Shown: positions 7,181-8,581 of the stretch, piece by piece | Layout: each line of letters starts with the position of its first letter | Numbering within the stretch: position 1 is the stretch's first letter | Source: Spirochaetales bacterium | Lineage (GTDB): Bacteria; Spirochaetota; Spirochaetia; Treponematales; UBA12059 | Direction: 5' to 3' | NCBI GenBank assembly: GCA_004525355.1 | Contig: SPCK01000070.1 | Location: forward strand, 1 to 8,581 | DNA: 8,581 nucleotides | Notes under the pieces: model-generated | The model's input: the letters and a program-made list of their open reading frames with translations, nothing else | The model's database searches: none | What the model was told of the DNA's origin: nothing | Translations under genes and position numbers: made by a program

Positions 7181-7217
7181 GAAACCGGGCTGCCCTCACG
7201 GAGCCCGGTTTCTCTTT
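7181..7217. terminator. Terminator between convergent operons, possibly bidirectional
   Basis: A perfect 11-bp inverted repeat (7181-7191 with 7202-7212) encloses a 10-base loop. On the plus strand the arm runs into TTTCTCTTT, ending transporter transcription. On the minus strand the arm ends GGTTTCCATG, a weaker U-tract, so termination of DUF1361 transcription is less certain. It sits 17 bases beyond the DUF1361 stop. Confidence 0.8.
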
Positions 7218-7233
7218 AAAGTGGAACGATGGT

Positions 7234-7974
7234 TCAAGATCCGGTCAGGTTCCCGGTATCCCGCTTGACGAGATAGAAGATCAGGTACGTCAGCGCGATA
7301 AAAAACGAGAAAGCAAGCGAAAACAACAGGGCGGCCGGTTCCGCGAGGGTCTGCAGGGCCGTCTGAAAGGCCTGTATGGGCTGGGAAACGAGATCCCAGG
7401 AATTGAAGCGTGAGAAACGTCCCAGATGTATACCAAAACCCGAGAGCAGAATGGCAGGCGCGAGCAGGGCCCAGCCTGCTACCCACCCGAAGAGGCGCAT
7501 CATCGTTCCGTGCATGATGTACATTGAGGCGAGTCCCAGAAAATGACCGACGAAGGCAAACGCGGCATTCAGTACGATGTCAAACCACAGAAGGTCAAGT
7601 TCATTCATCCAGGTAGCCGCGGGCACGCCGAGGTTCCCGCGGCGGATGACATGGATAAAATCGGTAAAGATATAGGGTGCGTTCGGGTAGAACAGCAGCC
7701 ATGCGAAAAAACACAGGACACCCCAGGTTACGGCCTTGGACCGTTGTGCGTTCCGAGCTACCATGCGGGCGCCCAAGGTCGCCCATCCCACCGGGACCGC
7801 CGCCAAAAGCAGGTTCCAAAGGAGGAAACCTTGCGAGAAACGCCCCGACACAAGATAGCGCAACGCCACGAGCAGGCTGAGCGAACCGAAGGCCAGCACG
7901 GTGATGAGGATGATCGTAGGTGTACGTCTAGCCTGCTGTACCATGGTGAGCGCCCCTGAAGGCCAAACCTTCAA
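7234..7974 (-). CDS. DUF1361 family integral membrane protein
   Basis: A 246-residue multi-pass membrane protein of unknown function. The family is recognised from two conserved motifs: FYPNAPYIFTDFIH (95-108) and GFGIHLGRFSRFNSWD (179-194), plus 'LLWNLLLAAVP' (51-61). Hydrophobic segments lie at about 20-42, 48-68, 82-100, 125-152, 162-183 and 214-236, giving about six or seven membrane passes. The aromatic- and Asp-rich motifs fall at segment ends, where ligand-binding or catalytic residues often sit, but no reaction is known to me. The start is TTG at 7974: AAGGAGG is exactly six bases upstream, while the later ATG at 7944 has only a weaker GGGG-type site. It begins 19 bases after the thrS stop on the same strand and is probably co-transcribed with thrS. 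Confidence 0.85.
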   Translation of the reverse strand: MKVWPSGALTMVQQARRTPTIILITVLAFGSLSLLVALRYLVSGRFSQGFLLWNLLLAAVPVGWATLGARMVARNAQRSKAVTWGVLCFFAWLLFYPNAPYIFTDFIHVIRRGNLGVPAATWMNELDLLWFDIVLNAAFAFVGHFLGLASMYIMHGTMMRLFGWVAGWALLAPAILLSGFGIHLGRFSRFNSWDLVSQPIQAFQTALQTLAEPAALLFSLAFSFFIALTYLIFYLVKRDTGNLTGS

Positions 7975-7980
7975 GGGCTA

Positions 7981-7987
7981 CCTCCTT
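7981..7987 (-). promoter_or_regulatory. Ribosome binding site selecting the TTG start of the DUF1361 gene
   Basis: Minus-strand AAGGAGG, six bases before TTG 7974. The match to the anti-Shine-Dalgarno sequence is essentially perfect, which supports the unusual start codon and adds ten residues compared with the ATG at 7944. Confidence 0.75.
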
Positions 7988-7993
7988 AATAGT

Positions 7994-8581
7994 CTATAGA
8001 TCCAGAGCCTTGCTCGCGACCCTTTCCCGCGCGTACGCGCTAAACTCACCGACCTTCATGGGCGGCACCTGCCTGCCGTCCCGCATCCTGATTGAAACAG
8101 TACCATCGTCGCGCTCCTTGGCGCCCACGACGAGCATGTACGGTACCTTTTGCCCTTGAGCGTCACGAATCTTGGCGTTCATCCGTTCGTCTGAAAGCAT
8201 GGCCTTGACGCGCAGTCCATCCCTCTTGAGGCTCGCGGCCACTTGAACGGCGTAGTCGGAGAAATCAGGACCGACGGGGATGACCGCAACCTGTTCGGGT
8301 GCAAGCCACACGGGAAAAGCGCCCGCGGTGCTCTCGATGTACACACCGAAGAATCGTTCCAAGGAACCGAGCAAGGCTCGATGCACCATATAGGGTCGCT
8401 TCTTCTGTCCGTCGGCATCCACGTAGGTCATATCGAAACGCTCGGGCAGGTTGAAGTCAAATTGTATGGTGGTCATCTGCCATTCGCGCCCTATGGCATC
8501 CTTGATCTTCAAGTCGATCTTCGGACCGTAGAACGCGCCACCGCCCTCGTCCATCTCGTAGGGCAGGCTTTCCTTGTCCAC
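7994..8581 (-). CDS. thrS: Threonyl-tRNA synthetase, C-terminal part (5' end outside window)
   Basis: Charges tRNA-Thr with threonine in the cytoplasm. The last 195 residues are visible; the first visible codon is an internal GTG at the window edge. Residues 1-90 are the end of the class II catalytic core: 'GAFYGPKIDLKIKDAIGREW' (15-34), 'TTIQFDFNLPERFD' (37-50), and motif 3 'MVHRALLGSLERFFG' (65-79). In motif 3, H67 matches the zinc-ligand His (E. coli H511) and R76 the motif 3 Arg. Residues ~96-195 are the anticodon-binding domain: 'VAVIPVGPDFSDYA', 'DERMNAKIRDAQGQKVPYML', then K-E156 and R165. These correspond by spacing to the E. coli anticodon-reading E600 and R609. All expected key residues are present, so it appears functional. 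The N-terminal editing region is not in view. DUF1361 follows on the same strand. Confidence 0.96.
   Translation of the reverse strand: MDKESLPYEMDEGGGAFYGPKIDLKIKDAIGREWQMTTIQFDFNLPERFDMTYVDADGQKKRPYMVHRALLGSLERFFGVYIESTAGAFPVWLAPEQVAVIPVGPDFSDYAVQVAASLKRDGLRVKAMLSDERMNAKIRDAQGQKVPYMLVVGAKERDDGTVSIRMRDGRQVPPMKVGEFSAYARERVASKALDL

Noticed and set aside
6962..7268. Small plus-strand genes within the repeat region
   Set aside because: Several short overlapping frames exist only because the repeat lacks stops. None has a ribosome binding site or a recognisable protein, and hairpins explain the sequence better.

Overview
The window carries the 3' part of a five-gene peptide/oligosaccharide-type (Opp/Dpp family) ABC importer locus on the plus strand, followed by a structured tandem repeat. 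After that come two minus-strand genes, a DUF1361 membrane protein and the end of threonyl-tRNA synthetase. It reads as ordinary bacterial chromosome of fairly high GC, with tightly packed genes and strong AGGAGG-type ribosome binding sites. The ThrRS tail and the transporter style (very large binding protein, permease with a long extracytoplasmic insert, FQGAMN Q-loop) recall spirochaetes, with parallels in Thermotogae and archaea. This is an impression from memory, so the taxonomic guess is low to moderate confidence.

Layout: 2-2371 is a substrate-binding protein cut by the window's left edge. An intrinsic terminator hairpin (2388-2422) and a short leader separate it from a translationally coupled block: permease 1 (2509-3549), permease 2 (3546-4961), ATPase 1 (4965-5936) and ATPase 2 (5933-6949). 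The spacings are -4, +3 and -4 bases, so these four are almost certainly one transcript. The hairpin after the binding-protein gene would let that gene be transcribed in excess of the membrane complex. The binding protein captures the substrate outside the membrane, the two permeases form the channel, and the two ATPases power it. The substrate cannot be read from sequence; peptides or oligosaccharides are both possible for this family.

The 284-base gap between the convergent genes (6950-7233) is the most unusual part. Two tandem copies of a 116-117 base unit (6921-7153) begin inside the last codons of ATPase 2. Each unit holds three inverted repeats. One stem differs between the copies by two paired changes that both preserve base pairing, which suggests the structure is or was selected. 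A perfect 11-bp hairpin with U-rich tails (7181-7217) then separates the convergent operons.

On the minus strand, thrS (entering from the right edge, stop at 7994-7996) is followed after 19 bases by the DUF1361 gene (7974 to 7234). That gene starts at TTG behind a perfect AAGGAGG. I found no CRISPR, tRNA, rRNA, transposase, toxin-antitoxin or defence gene. The transporter itself is a recognisable family, and the repeat is the best candidate for something undescribed.
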